Shown: positions 1-14,400 of the stretch, piece after piece
How positions within the stretch are numbered: position 1 is the first letter of the stretch
How the letters are laid out: every line of letters begins with the position of its first letter
The notes under the pieces: model-generated
The model's database searches: none
Seen by the model: the letters and a program-made list of their open reading frames with translations, nothing else
What the model was told of the DNA's origin: nothing
Made by a program: the position numbers and the translations under genes
Source: Eumeta japonica
Lineage: Eukaryota; Arthropoda; Insecta; Lepidoptera; Psychidae
Assembly: GCA_005406025.1 (NCBI GenBank)
Contig: BGZK01001011.1
Location: 1-64,000 of the forward strand
Length of the DNA stretch: 64,000 nt
Reading direction: 5' to 3'

Positions 1-185
1 AAATCTCAATCCCTAGTGCAACGAATTTCAAGTCTAAACTCACTTTACTTCGCAAGTGGGCTTATATGTTTTATAGAATACCAATTCAATGTCATTCGAG
101 ATCGAATGCGAAGTGAAAGTAATAAGCGATGTGAGATTCGAGTTATCAATCGAGTTTTATAGAATAGCAATGCTGCAGCACGAAA

Positions 186-566
186 ATTATTTTAACATCG
201 GCTACGTGAACCCATAATAAAATTCCATACATCATGAGACCACGAAAAAAAATTGAAATTAAGTCTCGCTTGCTTTCATCTGAAATTGCCGGATTCTTTT
301 TACTGCATATGCTGCAGAACTAAGCCTTTTCGCCGATCTGATAGTATGAGAATTCCAACGCAATTTAGCATCTAAAGTGGAATAAGGTCGTGTCCACAAT
401 ATCCAGTATCTCGTTCTTGACTATTACGTTGTCCCGTAAATCGTAAATCCTCCCAGGCATCAAAAATCTGCTGAATAAGCTCAACATCGGCTTTAATTGT
501 TGAGCGACCCCTTGTGAATCTGAATTGTTTAACGTTCATTGAGTTATTATTATAAGAATACCGCAA
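186..566 (-). mobile_element. jockey-like LINE reverse-transcriptase fragment
   Basis: The minus strand encodes a stretch reading FRFTRGRSTIKADVELIQQIF followed by AWED, the motif that precedes the palm of jockey-type non-LTR reverse transcriptases. The same stretch recurs at 32340-32466, and the DNA at about 200-420 matches 31660-31890 with substitutions. The reading frame breaks after AWED, so this is a dead 5'-truncated or rearranged piece. It lies upstream of pins and has no visible link to it. Confidence 0.6.
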
Positions 567-699
567 TCATTTAATCATCAAAATTTTACTTTAAAAGGCA
601 AATTTATTACACAATTATAACATAATGTTGCTATATTAATCTTGTATCCTATTTATTTTACATATTTAAGAACATAATCTACCTCTATTCAAAATTTGT

Positions 700-1440
700 T
701 CACAATTCGTTCAACCGTCAGTGTATGATAAATGTCCACACAAATATGCTTTAATATTTTTTAAATTAGAAATAGTCTATAACCATTTACAAGCGATTCA
801 GACTCGCATGGTATAAGTCCCAATGACATCCGCCCAGCTGTCAGTGTATGACAAACATCCATACAAATAGAATTTTACATTTTTTGTTTTATAAAAAACT
901 CGGGTGTCTTCGGGATGTCCAGTTGGATCGAAATTCCTTTTACTATATGTAAATATATTTTACGAGTTGAATAATAACAATGAAGTTAATTAAAACGTTT
1001 GATAGTAAATAAATAAATAAATAATAAGAATACATAACAAAAAATATTTATAAGTTGTAAATAAACATTCATTTTGTTAATGGTTAAAATTCTAAAAAAA
1101 ATAATGCAAAGAGACAGAGAGATCAAGAAATGTACACTAAACATAGCATACATTATATAGCGGTTAGCATTCTTCACTTTTTTCGTGTAGCTTCCATCTG
1201 TCGAACATATGAGTGTAACATGCTGTAAGGAACTTTGCTCCAATATCATACTGCCATCTACAAAAGATTCTGCGTCAGTCCTAAATACAATCCGTCCAGT
1301 CTACAGCGTATGACAAACAGCCATACAAGCACACTTTTATATTTTTACGTCATAAATGACATAAAACCATCTACAAACGATTCCTTGTCGAATGATCGCG
1401 GTCCCATATTGATACGTATAGTAGTTTTTACGTGATTGAG
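700..1440 (-). repeat. dispersed repeat family B, reverse copy
   Basis: Three variants of a 'CGTCCAGC.GTCAGTGTATGACAAACATCCATACAAA' type stretch lie at about 709, 829 and 1289. They are followed by the reverse complement of a 'GAGGCTCAATC.CGTAAAA.C.ACTA' block (1355-1446). The same modules occur forward at 5255-5420 and 39960-40240. One copy ends GGGCAGCTAGT, which resembles a Helitron 3' end, so the family may be Helitron-like. No coding potential was recognised. Confidence 0.45.
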
Positions 1441-2099
1441 CCTCAAAATATTTTTATCGTGTATGTAGACATATAGAGATTTATTAAATTAAAATGCTTT
1501 TTGGGCTCAAAAAACTATATTGTTTACCACACACTACGCTCAAATTAGTTATTTCATTCAAAGATATATTCGACAATATATTGGCAAAACAGAATTCGAC
1601 ACTTTCATTTTACATTTAATTTGAACGTGAGCATTTATAATTATAAACTCTACAACGTGAGTAAAAATATTTTTGTGTTTTCCAGGTTAAAAGCATGTTA
1701 TTGTTTAAAACACTGAGAGTTCTGGGCTGGCCTGCAAGGTTATCGTTACCCAGATTTCGTTTTCAATTAAATAATCGCTCTCTATTTAAACATATTAATT
1801 ACCACGTCAATCGATACGTAGCTTGGAACATAGTCAGCCATAATGCCTATCGTTCACGGGTAGCATTTTCGACGGACAAAAGACATGTAGTCATTTAAAA
1901 AAATGGTCTGCTATTTTCTTTTCACTTGTACGAATCTCCCCCTTCCTGTCCGCTGAACGCACGCCAGTGTATGAATTATTACTAATGCCATAGAGTAGCC
2001 ATATAGTCATAGATGGTGAAACGTTAAAGCAAGTTCTGTCAAAGGTTTCATATCGAATCGAATGGATTAGAAAGATATAGATTCATACTACTCTATGAG
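1441..2099. other. intergenic AT-rich stretch upstream of pins
   Basis: No repeat or gene is firmly recognised. It contains a short open frame at 1695-1898, listed separately. The base composition becomes less AT-rich towards 2100, where the pins leader may begin. Confidence 0.4.
1695..1898 (+). CDS. possible small cationic ORF, unknown
   Basis: This is a 67-codon open frame, ATG to TAA. The product is rich in Arg, Leu and Phe and has a single acidic residue (Asp in FSTDKR). Its start (MLLFKTLRVLGW...) could form the amphipathic basic helix of a mitochondrial presequence. A pyrimidine run and CAG lie just upstream (about 1676-1685), so it could instead be an internal exon. I recognise no family. 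In DNA this AT-rich an ORF of this length often arises by chance, so it is recorded only as a weak candidate. Confidence 0.15.
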   Translation: MLLFKTLRVLGWPARLSLPRFRFQLNNRSLFKHINYHVNRYVAWNIVSHNAYRSRVAFSTDKRHVVI

Positions 2100-2365
2100 A
2101 GCGGCATCAAACGCTGTGATGAATGATAGTAACCGTTGTGTGTGGTTGGATATTACGAATTGTGACGTGCTAGTTATTTGTTCATGGTGTATTAGTTCCG
2201 TGGTGATTCTGCGTTAGAATCGTGTTTGGTGAATGATTTTGTCCATGTTCACGCCCTAACAACGCCTATTAATGTAATAATAATACTGGCCTTTTTAACC
2301 GTTTCGACTCGTACCTAAGCGAATTAAGTTGTGCAGTTTTAAATATTATTAGATTTCAAATTTCG
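2100..2365 (+). promoter_or_regulatory. probable pins 5' leader region
   Basis: This less AT-rich, repeat-free stretch runs directly into the pins start codon without an in-frame upstream coding extension. By position it should hold the transcription start and 5'UTR. I could not place a TATA box or initiator with confidence. Confidence 0.35.
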
Positions 2366-2416
2366 ATGAAAATGTCAGTCAGCGCCAGTGCAGAGAACTT
2401 AAGTACCGAAACTCAG
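2366..2416 (+). CDS. pins: pins exon 1 (coding part)
   Basis: It encodes residues 1-17, MKMSVSASAENLSTETQ, and ends CAG|GTGGGT. A second ATG two codons in (2372) could also serve as the start. The SxSASAEN block resembles the fly Pins N-terminus, which supports this start. Phase 0 into exon 2. Confidence 0.8.
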
Positions 2417-5400
2417 GTGGGTCACAAATTTTTAAGTTTGTCATTTTGGAGTATGTCACATCTTTTTGAATTCAAATCTGTATACTAAAGTAGATCAAAC
2501 AATCACACATATACCGTTGTCCATGAGTCATAAATTCATAATGGCTTCCCTTTTACCCGTTCATTTAATTAAAGATGCTGCAGTTGTCCTTATGTGTTTA
2601 ATCGGAATTTATGTCATTTTAGTACTGGATCATGTAAAGAAACAAAACTGTAATGCCATTTTTTTTTTATATCTCAACAGTTTTACTTTGTTATTTGCGT
2701 TAAATTTCACATTTGTTTTATTTCAATGTTAAACAACTGATTGAATTTTGACTATTATTTTTAACTATATGATATTATTATAATGAAATGTGTAATATTA
2801 TAAATGAAATAAGTACAGGATTTTGAAATTACAATCTCAACTATAAAATTTATTATCATAATCTTTACGTTTTTGAAGGGATTTTGTGCTATAAATTTTT
2901 GCCATGGTCAACATAATAGGAAAAAAGTGCCACATGCCTTATCTATAATAGTAAACATGGTACACTTCAATGCATCCTGTGCATCTTTATGTGTATCATT
3001 ATTTTTTTCACTGTCAGAAATTTAATTGGATCACAGAAATAATTTAAGTAATTTTATAATAGTACATTTTTAAATAATATTCTACTTGTACCTTGTGAAT
3101 ATTCTGTCTTGAAATGCCTTGATTTAAAGATTCAACATTTTTTTATTAATTTTTTAAATTATAGTTATGTTTTGTCTTAAACAACTAGAAAATACCGAAA
3201 AGTACTCAAAAATGTTTATTTTTTTATTAGATCTGAGTTTCCAAGTTAAGTAACTAGATTCATTAGTGAAAGTCAATATTGTAAAAGAAACATATACATT
3301 AAAAAAATATTTTCAAGAATTTACAGTTTTCGAAATAAATCTTATACTTGCTACATTAACATTGCTCTTTTCTAACTCCTTGGATTGTTGAATTGTAAAT
3401 TAGTACCTTGCCTATTTTATTATTAATTGTTATAAATAAAGTAATTTTTACTCAAACATGAGTCTTTTGTTCATTTACCATTGAAAAGGAACTAATATAA
3501 TTTCAAATTAATAGCATCAATATCCTCTGATTTAAATGTGGAATTTAAACAAAAAATTGAGTATACCCATTATATTTAGAACACTTATGTAATATGCTGA
3601 CTATGAATAATCTGAAATATTTCCTTTTTATTCATAAATGATCATATCAAATTTTGATTTACATCACCGTTTTGATCAACAACATGAGTAATGGAACACC
3701 ATTAAATAATTTAAAACTTTTGTTTTGCAGAGTTGTGATGGTGGCTCAATGTGTTTAGAATTAGCTTTAGAAGGTGAACGTCTATGCAAATCAGGGGACT
3801 GCCGTGCTGGTGTGGCTTTTTTTCAAGCAGCAATAAGGGCTGGCACCGACGATATGAGAACTCTTAGTGCCATATACAGCCAATTAGGAAATGCATATTT
3901 TTATCTATGTGACTATAGTCGAGCAATGCAGTATCACAAATTAGATCTTTCTGTGGCCAGGTAATAAATATGAAAAGAATGATATTTATATCTTAAATAA
4001 TTGATTTTATTACGAAAGAAGTTAAATGCTATATTATTGAAAAATGATCAACACTTAGAAAAATATTCCATAAATATTGTTTATTTTGAAAGTTTTACAT
4101 GAATGGTAAAGTATGTATGTCATCATGTTTAGATGATGTACAGAAATATGCCATCTGTAATATTTTATTTTTGATTATAAAATTATTTTTTTTCACTGAA
4201 GTTTTTAAAGTTTGCTCCTTAACAATCAATCCTCATACATAGATAGCGGTATGCAAATTGGAAGAGAATCAAAATCAGTGTTAAAAAAGTGTAGTTGTTT
4301 ATTGTTATGTTGCTCCTCTGCCAAATATATGCATGCATCGAATTATATTGCTGATTTGTACATGTTTTATTTTTAAACACAATGAGTTATGGTTTTGATG
4401 TATATGGTATTAAATACTATTGCCATTGTTACCAAAGGTTCAAGGTGAATTTCGACATACCAAAATTTTATTTGAAACATGATTTATGTAATGTATTATA
4501 AAATAAGTATGAACAAAAGCATATATATGCTTTCAGTATTATCAGAAATGCATTTATTTACCTTCTCAGTCTATTGTATATATTCCAATAAAATCATTCT
4601 TAAGGAGTAAAGTGTAGTTGCATATCAGAACTGACATGCGCCATTTTTGTTTGCAACAATTAATTGTAGAAACAGTTGATCATGACTTGTTTTGCTTAAT
4701 GCCTATTGGATGTCTATTTCCAGTATAAAAAATTCCATATTACAGTTAAAAAAAAGCACATTTGTAACATTATATAATAAATTTTAAGATAATTGTGATA
4801 TTTTTTATGTTTTTATTTATAGGAAAATGGGTGATTTGATGGGAGAAGCCAAGGCATCAGGGAACCTTGGCAATACACTTAAAGTGATGGGGAAGTTTGA
4901 AGAAGCAATAAAATGTTGTAAACGACATCTGGAGATATCACGAGAACTCCAAGACGAATTAAGTGAAGCACGTGCTCTTTATAATTTGGGTAATGTTTAT
5001 CACGCGCAAGGAAAACATTTGGGCAGGGTTGGTCAAAATGATCCAGGGCACTTTCCTCAAGAAGTCAGAGAATGTTTGCAGCAAGCTGTGCTTTATTATG
5101 AGTGAGTTTACGTTATTATGGATGTTGTTATAAATATCAGCATTTATTTTAAATTAGAAAAAATGCCATTGTTGTAGGGAATTGAATTTATACAATAACC
5201 AGTTCCTTAAGAAAATCTATACATATGTAATGAAAATAGGTTGTCTTTGTTCACCAATCACGTAAAACTACTAAGCGTATAGACATGGGACTGGGACCAT
5301 TCAATGCGGAATGATTTGTAGATGGTTCTAGGCTACTCATTTTTTGAATTCGTAAATCTTTCACCATTTTATTTATAAATAAAAATTACTCAGTGAAGCA

Positions 5401-8400
5401 GGCAGGGCAGCTAGTAATCTTTAAAGCTAAAATTATTATTTAACAAATTTTATAAGTGGTACTGTAGTATTATTATAGTATATACTACAGTACTATTTAA
5501 AAAATATAAGATTGCAATTAGATCACTAATCACAATTTTAGTGCTTTTAGAAATTGGCCTTTAACATGTTTATCAATGTGACAGAAATTTGATTAGAACT
5601 TACAATATATAAAAAGTGATAATGATGAACCCTTAATAAAACTGGAAATATATATAAATATGTAATGTCATTGGTAGCATCAAGTTTAAGTGAATTGAAC
5701 ACAGAATATTGTATATTAAATCTGTTACATCTTGCAATTTTTGTTTAAATAAACCCAACATTTTCAAGGAATAACTTATACAGTATGGATTATGTTTTCA
5801 TAGTACTTTCATTATATTACAAGTTTCAAAGTGTCTTCAAACTGTTCTTGTGGCATAATTGAAAACTTTAACTTGATGTAAAACAACTTCAAAACACACT
5901 TGTATAATAGTAAACAAAAAACATACTTATAAAGAATAGGAGTAGTAAAAACACATTACAGCTGTAATATTACACAGGCTCAAATTGAAAACATTCAAAT
6001 AAAAATATGGTATTTAAAATACAATTTTTTCTCGTTTCATATCTTTTTTGTGAGATTTCACTATTTTATATGTACGAATATTTGTTACGATTTTATTTTT
6101 AGACATTTTAAATGCTCCATAAGTTATATTAATTTGATGCCATTTATTGATAACTTCATTTATATCAATTTTCCCAAAAAATGAAAATTATTTATTTTAA
6201 TGTTGGCAAACAATATAACAAATAAAAGATGTTTTTTTTTTAATTATTTGACATTTTGTGAAAATCTTAAATATCTTATTAATGTTATTGTACATTTGCA
6301 GGGAAAATCTTGAGTTGACACGCAGATTAGGTGATAGGCAGGCAGTCGGACGAGCCTGCGGTAATTTGGGCAATACTTGTTATCTACTTGGGGATTTTGT
6401 ACGTGCGATCAGGTATCATACCGAACGGCTGCAAGTTGCTAGAGAGCTTGGTGACAAGGCTGCCGAGAGACGAGCTAACAGCAATTTGGGAAACTCACAC
6501 ATTTTTCTCGGACAATTTGAGAATGCTGCTGAACATTATAAGTTAGTATACAATACATGTTAATTCAATAAGAAAAATATGTATCCTCCGGAACATCAGA
6601 TTAATATCATCAGTCAGATGTTACTATTTAGGTAAATAGAAGTAAGATGAACCATGGAACAAAATCTCTCTAGGAAGTGCTGGCGACTTTTGTGTTTCTA
6701 TGATATCAGTATCAAATAATAAAAATATATAATAAGAGGACAAATTTTTAAAAAATCATAAAAAAGCAATTGAGATGAATCTTCATAGTAAACTGTTGAT
6801 TTGTAACACCATGTCATTTCACTGATTACATGATTGTATTGGATAGCAAATAATTTTGATTTTATCCTGCCTGTTCATCCACATGCTCCAGCTTTAGTTT
6901 CACTATTCTACCATTGGTTGTGATTACAATTAAAAATTGCTATTATATGTATCATCCAGTTGTGTAGTGAAATTAGGAAAAAAAATAAATTTAGGGATAG
7001 CTTTCCTAAAATTGTTAATTTTGTACATTCCCATTGAATTTGACTGATTGACTGACTTGACTGACCGACCGACTCACCATGAGATATCCAAAACTATAGG
7101 TCTGATTGACTTAAAATTCTTGCAAAAGTTAATTAACATATTTAGTGATTGAATAATTAAATTTTATAGTTTATGTAGTTTTTATTCATGCCTGAAGACA
7201 ATTGTATATATTTATTATCTTTTATTATTATGAACTTATACCTATTTCCCAGAATGGTAGGCAGAGGCCCCAAAATTTTCACATGTTATGACCTCTATAT
7301 ATCTTTCTTGTATCATCTACATCCATCGACCATTTCATGCTTATACATCAGTTATAGATGTTTCAAATCTGACCCTTTTTTAATATGCCACCATATTGCT
7401 TTGCATAAATTTATTAAGGTAACCTTTGTTAACCTTTCTATCATAAAACTATTTGTTACATTTCTTTTGTTGGTCTAATTTATTCACTCTCTCTAAATTA
7501 ACCTTACAATTTCCAGTTGTCTAATGATAGATATTCTTGAGTAAGTCATTTTATACTGAATTGGCAGTGCATTGTTGTTTAAAATCCTCAACAATGTGTA
7601 ACTACTACCTTTTGAATGTCTAATGTACTTCTTCATTAGTTGGATTTATTTTAGAAGATAAAACCTGCATATTTCCTCCAGAAAATTGTTTTCACCATCA
7701 ACTTTGTTTCGATTATTAATATTTGCTTTTACTACAGTTTCATTTTTTATAACATAATTTTGTATTAACAATAAAATTATAAAAAAATTGGGATAATTTT
7801 GCTATATGTTCTCTTAAAACAAAATCTCTTTACTATTGTCGAATGAATTTATTTATATAAGATAATTTAGATTCGTTGGTTTAAAACAAAATTATTTGTA
7901 GTGAAATTGAAATAACCAAGATAAAATGTGTGTGTAGCTTGCAATATTATTATGCTATATATGTTAAAGTATATTAAAATTAATTTATTTGCATTTTCTT
8001 AGATTGACTTTTATTTACTTAGTACATGTACTCCTTTTCGCTCTATTTGTATTAGCATTGCTTATCGAATTGTTAAATATGCATGAACGCCTGTGTAACT
8101 AAAAATTAATCAATTGATATAAAATATTGATTTATTATATTTATATGATTAAAATATCTATGCTTATAACTTAATATTCTTTTTATTTATATATAGTAAG
8201 TATGGTAGTGCTGATGATGTCTTTTTTAAACAGTTTAATGATCATTTTTTTATACATGTAATACGAATGTACAGCTAAACTGCATGTCGCAAATGATTTT
8301 TCTCAAATTTTCATTATTTTTTTTAATGTTGTATTTTGATATGCTGAGCTATTTTGTAATTATTTCCTTGTAATCATTTTGCTGGTAAGGATCAGAGCGC

Positions 8401-11400
8401 ACGGATGACTTAGTCATTTTTACTTTCTCGTCACCTTTATCCTGTCCGTGGATATGTATGCACATTGCCATCTGACAACCAGGTGACATTTTGGTCTGCC
8501 GACCCATGAACAAATCCCTAACAATATTGTCATTGTAAGTGTATTCTCCTGCTTTCTCTTCTAAAATAATTATTCAATGATATTTACTATCTCAAGATTC
8601 ATGGGGCCATGCTGGCTTTGTGGTTAAGGGTATGAATCAGAAGGTTTCAGGTTCAATCCTGATACATGAACAAATTGATTAATATATTTTGAACTCACTG
8701 CTCTGTGCCTTAGACAGTAAAATAAACCGTTGTTCTCTGGCATTGGCATCACATTGGTGAGAACTATCGTCAGCAACCTCCAGCATGGGATTATTTAATT
8801 TTAGCTACATTATATTGGCGGGCAGGTCACATCTGCTTCTACTATTGCCACACATGTTCAACACCTACCATAATAGAATTAAGAAGAGCATCACATTCAA
8901 TCATTCAATGTATAGTTATTATTCATTATTTTATCAGTAATGTTATGTAAATATGTATAAAATAGGTGCATAATAATGTTACATTAAATATTATCATATT
9001 ACCATAGTACCTCCCTTTGCCCTTTACAAAGCCTGTATTTCAGAGGGGATGAACCTAGTATTTATTATTTTTATTTTACATCTCATAAGTGTGCAGATAA
9101 TGACCCATTTAAAATCCATAGTGAATTCGTGGCCATCATCCTTCATTAAGGCACTCAATTTTGAACATGTACTGTGACAGTGACAGAAACTTCTTTGCTA
9201 CAATGACAAAATTGTCCGTGCAGCTAGATCTAATTGTTTAAGTAGAAAATTAGTAGTTACAAGTGTAGTAATAGTTAGTATAAATTTTTGATTAAAAAAG
9301 TACATTTAATGCTGCATTTACTACTAACATAGTAGATGCAGCATTAAATGTACTTTTAAACTAGCTTTCGCCTGTGATTTCTGTTCTTGTGATGTAGAAT
9401 TAATTTCTTCATCTTTTGAATAGGACGATCTCTTTTAAAATCATTATTGTGGTCCTATTTTTATTCTCGATTTCATTATACGAGTTCCACTGTTTTGCCA
9501 CCCTAGTCTCCTTTTTAATTCCGATTCCAGTTTTGCTGTCGATCTTGCTTCCAAATCCGATCCCGACCCATTCTCGACTTCAATTCTGATTCTGTTCTCA
9601 ATTTCAATTCCATTTTTAATCTCAATCCCGCTTTTGACTCCGACCTCGATCAGCTTTTGATTTCAATCCTGATCCACTCCTCATTTTTATCATTCACGAT
9701 ATTGATCACTCGCCCTATTTATTTTTTTGTGTAAAATATTATTTTTATCTTGTAGCATTTTAGTGTTTGCAATGTTTATTCATATAGTTGCAATTATTAT
9801 TTTACTGTTGATGTAAGTATCTAGTAAGGTATATATGTAAGTAGGTTTGTCTGAACTTTCTTGAGCCTGAAGTGTAACAATTATCTATCGCATCATATTC
9901 ATATTAGAAATATGAAAGTATGGATTTCGAAATTAAAAGCTGAAACTGGTAAACGAAACTAAACTGAAGTAGTAAATATATGTATACATACATATGTCTA
10001 TAAAAGTCATATACAGCCTACATTTTTCAAAGATAAAGTTGATTCATATGCACTAAAAAATTTGGTTGTGGTAGATCTATAGATTAACTCTCATATACAA
10101 GTATCCAAATTTTACCTATAATAATAGTAGTGTTGTGATGGATATTACTAGTTATTAATAAGTTAAATGAATGTTAAGAATAGTGTGTCAAATCCCATGT
10201 AGGAAAAAAAGGAGCTGTGCAGAGTCATTCTTATCATATACATTATAAAAAAATGTTGAAAATTTTTAATTTGTGTCTTGATATAGTATTATTAGGCAAA
10301 GGCAATTTCTGTGAACGAAAATGAGAATTTGAACTGATATATCAATGAAAATATGGTACCATGGATTATTGAGCACAGAGGTATTCTCATAATTATCAAT
10401 CATTTTAGAACCTTTCACAGTCATGATATTGGACATCTGTTCTACTGATATCTGTAATAAAGTTATGAAAAATATCATATATGCAATAACTGAAAAACAT
10501 GCTAAAGGTTTTATCTGCATACAGTTATGTTTGTTACAAAACAATTGCTTTTGATGCTTAATAATTTCATCAAATGGAACTTGAAACATCTTATTAATTG
10601 TAAGAACAAAAATATGAACATTAAATTAGTAAGTTTTATATTCAGTCACCTTGACTTGCTAGGCGTATAATGAAACACAGTTTGTACCATATACTCTCAG
10701 AGTTTCAATGCCCATTTACCTATTGCCCCATCTACCGCTTCTTTGTATTTCTTACAGGCAAATTTGTATCGTCGAAACTCCAGTTTTTTAATGTGTTAAT
10801 ACTGCAAAGCTGTCATGACTTATTTTCTATACATATTATAAAAGATTTTTTTTTTCTTGCTTTACTTTAATTACTGTAGATATATCCTTCAATGTTCAAT
10901 ATGCATATTGTTCAATTGGCTTTTGGCTTAGCTCAGCATGTGGTGTTCAATATCAAGAATGTGTGATAAATACAATATTGTCAATGCTAAAATACAAATT
11001 ATTGATATATTTGATGACAAATTGAATACATTTGGAAATAAACAATTGAAGCATATAACCTACCTTTTTATGTATATGTTACTTAACTCTATAATATTTT
11101 CATTTTCCTGTTATATAACTACATAATAAAAAAAAGTGATAAAGCTCCTTTGCTTTTTCACTTTTTTTAAATTATGTAATGCTGTGTGCACCTGTAACAA
11201 CATGTGTATAGCAGTTAAAACCTAAGCTTTTATTTGCAACTGTTATTTAATATACTATTGGTGTTCCTATTCATAGACAAATAAAATAACAACATATAAA
11301 ACAAAAAAACTAACAACATTTTGTTGTTTACATATCAAAACAATAAACTGCTTATTAGTAAACTTCTCCAAAGTTACTACTTACGATTCATACACTAACG

Positions 11401-14400
11401 ATGCTATGAAGTACCTGTGTTGTCACACTAAATGCCTCCCGGTAACTCAATAATGGTATAAGAAATGGAAAATTTCATATAAAAAGTTAAGTTTTGCTAA
11501 AAACAATATATTAAATACCATTAACATCATCAAAATGAGTTTTCTGTAATAATGTACCTGCCTTGCTGTTTGTATGAATAAATAATTTATATTTGTAAAT
11601 AAGGACAAATATTTATTGATATTCAATGACAACAAAGTATATATTAATATAATATAAAAATAAAAAAGTAATAAAGCTTGACAAAGTATATAAAATAGTT
11701 GTTCTTTTTTAATATGCAAAAACATTTATTAAACCATCATAATTTAATGTTTTAACAAATTCTTTTTCAATTAATGCCAATTTTTTTAAATTATCTTGTG
11801 CAATAAAAAAATGAAGGTATTGTTTTACAATTGTTAATTTGATAAACAAACATTCACTGAAAGTTGTTATATGCCATGTTATAAAAATCCTTAATACTAT
11901 ATTTACATTTAATTTTATATCCCCTAAATTAAAAAAAAATCCGTGGGTTAGGTATTTAAAACTCTCAATTTCACATATAAATGCTTTAAGTAAGCCACAA
12001 TAGCCTTTTGTTATGTTCATAATATAAAGATGCCACTGGTTTTTTAGGCGTACACTTGCTTTAGCTGAGGAGTTGGGCGATCTAGGTGTTGAAGCCCAGG
12101 CTTGCTATTCTCTTGGCAACACATATACTCTTCTCAGAGAATATCGCGCTGCTGAAGAATATCACTCCAGGTATGTCTTATAAACTAAACAGCAATCACA
12201 ATAATTATTCTCTTATTTTTTAAATTATTTTTTTAAATAACATTATATCCAATATCACAGTTTCATTAATGGCATTATATTTTTATAGTGCATTTTCCCC
12301 ATTCCTACTATTTACTCAATATACCACACTAAAACTATTAACAATGTGTATTCCCTTTGTTATTTTTAAACTGCTGGACCTACAAACTTGTAATCATTTC
12401 GTTAGTGGCCCATGATGATAGCTCTCAAGGAAATGATTTCAGGTTATGAAACATTTTTAGTTTCCTAAATATAATGACTAAATAATGGTCTGACATATAC
12501 TTTGCTAGGTTACTTTTGCAATTGATTTTATTTTTGTATTTCATAATCTTACCAAGTATTTGAGTATCAGTCAAATTTCTTAGCTTGATATTAGTTGTAT
12601 TGTGAATAGAATATCTAATTTTAAAAAAATATGTGAAAAACTGTTATCATTATTACAGATACAGTAGTTTTTATTTAAATACAGATGATGATAAGTAGAG
12701 ATGTTAATAATTATATTAGGAGGGGAAGATGGTAACTAATTTACCTAATTATGAAAGGAAACATAAGCATGACATTTTTTTAATTTTTAAAGTAGCCTGA
12801 GAGGAAAATGCATTTCTAGGTTTTTCATGAACAGATTTGAGCTGCAAAAAATATGCCTTCAGTTTGTAGTCTCATTGTCAGGTCCAGATCTTGGTTCAAG
12901 TTATTATTCTGAAAATAATATTTATTTCTTTACCTCCACCCACATTAAAAATGTGTCTCAGGTTTCATTTCAAATGGAGTTAATATTTTAGGGACCTATT
13001 ACACTATAGGAATTGTGTTTAAGGCTCTCGTGGACCCATTTAAATAGCTTGGACAAAAATATATGATCAAATCTGTAGGTCAAAATTTACTAAATACTTT
13101 AAAATTACATTGTCTGATCTGCAATGGCATATTTCCTTCTTTTTTGAGAAGTAAATGACTGCTACTCATTCTTCAATTTTTTATACAATACATTTTTTTT
13201 GTGATATGTTCATAACAGATATAAATGAATTAATATAAATACCATGTAAATATAAAAAACAAAAATATAATCATGACAAATAGATGATGTTAGTATTTTC
13301 AAAGAAAAAAAGCATGAACAGAGAATACATTATCTGTAACATGTTAACCACAGCTAGGCTTGGATTCATTTTTACCGACCAATCAATGTTAAAAATTAAT
13401 AAGTATAATTAATAACTATTTTGTATGAAGATTCTAAATTTAAATTAAAAGCCTGTTGATTCTTAACATTAGTTAAGAAATTAGTTGGTGAAATTGTGAT
13501 AAACACAGCCCAGAGACTGTCCTAATTCCTTTCCCAATCACATTCTTTATTTCGATCACATTTCCATCTGGCTTGGCTACAGGATTCTGGATTTGAATTC
13601 AGCATGTAATATATAATTTCCTCAACAATCAAATATAAAATTTATTATTCTTTTAATTATTTGTCATCAGGCATTTGGCTGCTGCCCGTGCTTTGAACGA
13701 TCCAGTTGGCGAGGGCCGCGCCGCTTGGGCTCTGGGCAACGCTCACGCGGCCTTGGGCAATCACGAGAAAGCACTTTATTATGCTACCGAACACTATAAC
13801 ATATCTAAGCAGGTGACCATACTTACATTGTAATATCTACTCTGAATATAGTGGAAAAGACAAAATAGTACTTTTTTTCTATTTTCTTTGTATTATCCAT
13901 CTTGTGCTGCAACTTTACTAGTTATAATACATTTACGAATATAATAATATCAAATATATCAGGTGTCTCATAAATAATATTGGTTTGTTCATTGTTTTCT
14001 TTACTTTGTGTATTAAACTAGCTGGCCCAGCAGACATTGTGCTGCCCTTTCTTGTGGGTGGCTTGCCAATATAGTTAATGTCCGTAGCTTCATTAGCATG
14101 GACATAGAATGACTTTTTTCATTTTTTGTCATCGATTGATGTCAATTTCAAGTCCTGTCTCGCTTTTGATTCCAATACCAGTCACACTTTTGATTCTGAT
14201 TTTGATCCCACACTCGTTTTCAACCCCAGTCCCATTCTCAATTTCAATCCCGCTTTCAATTATTATTCTGTTCCTCGTCCAGTTTTCTTTTTTTTGTATT
14301 TTGATTCAGATTAAACTCGATTCTGATGCCCATCCCACACTCAATATTGACCCTGGTCTTATTTTCAATTTTGAACCCAGTTCTCATTCTAGATTCTGTT

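Larger units (their letters stand above)
6542..12047 (+). other. pins intron 4
   Basis: 5.5 kb. It holds a short GACT-type microsatellite (about 7040-7075), a SINE (about 8600-8910), a near-perfect hairpin (9296-9357) and a short family A core (9460-9720). The rest is AT-rich. Open frames inside it show no family resemblance. Confidence 0.7.

Noticed and set aside
986..1249. 87-codon hydrophobic frame on the minus strand
   Set aside because: AT-rich DNA yields Phe/Ile/Leu/Tyr-rich frames by chance; it overlaps repeat family B and has no signal or homology I can see. The same applies to 10266-10589, 11447-11725 and 11709-12020.
5462..5500. Short inverted repeat TACTGTAGTAT / ATACTACAGTA in intron 3
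   Set aside because: An 11-bp stem in AT-rich DNA is within chance expectation for a window of this size.
8603..8680. tRNA gene at the A-box/B-box pair
   Set aside because: No acceptor stem, anticodon arm or terminal T-run can be formed; a SINE head fits better.
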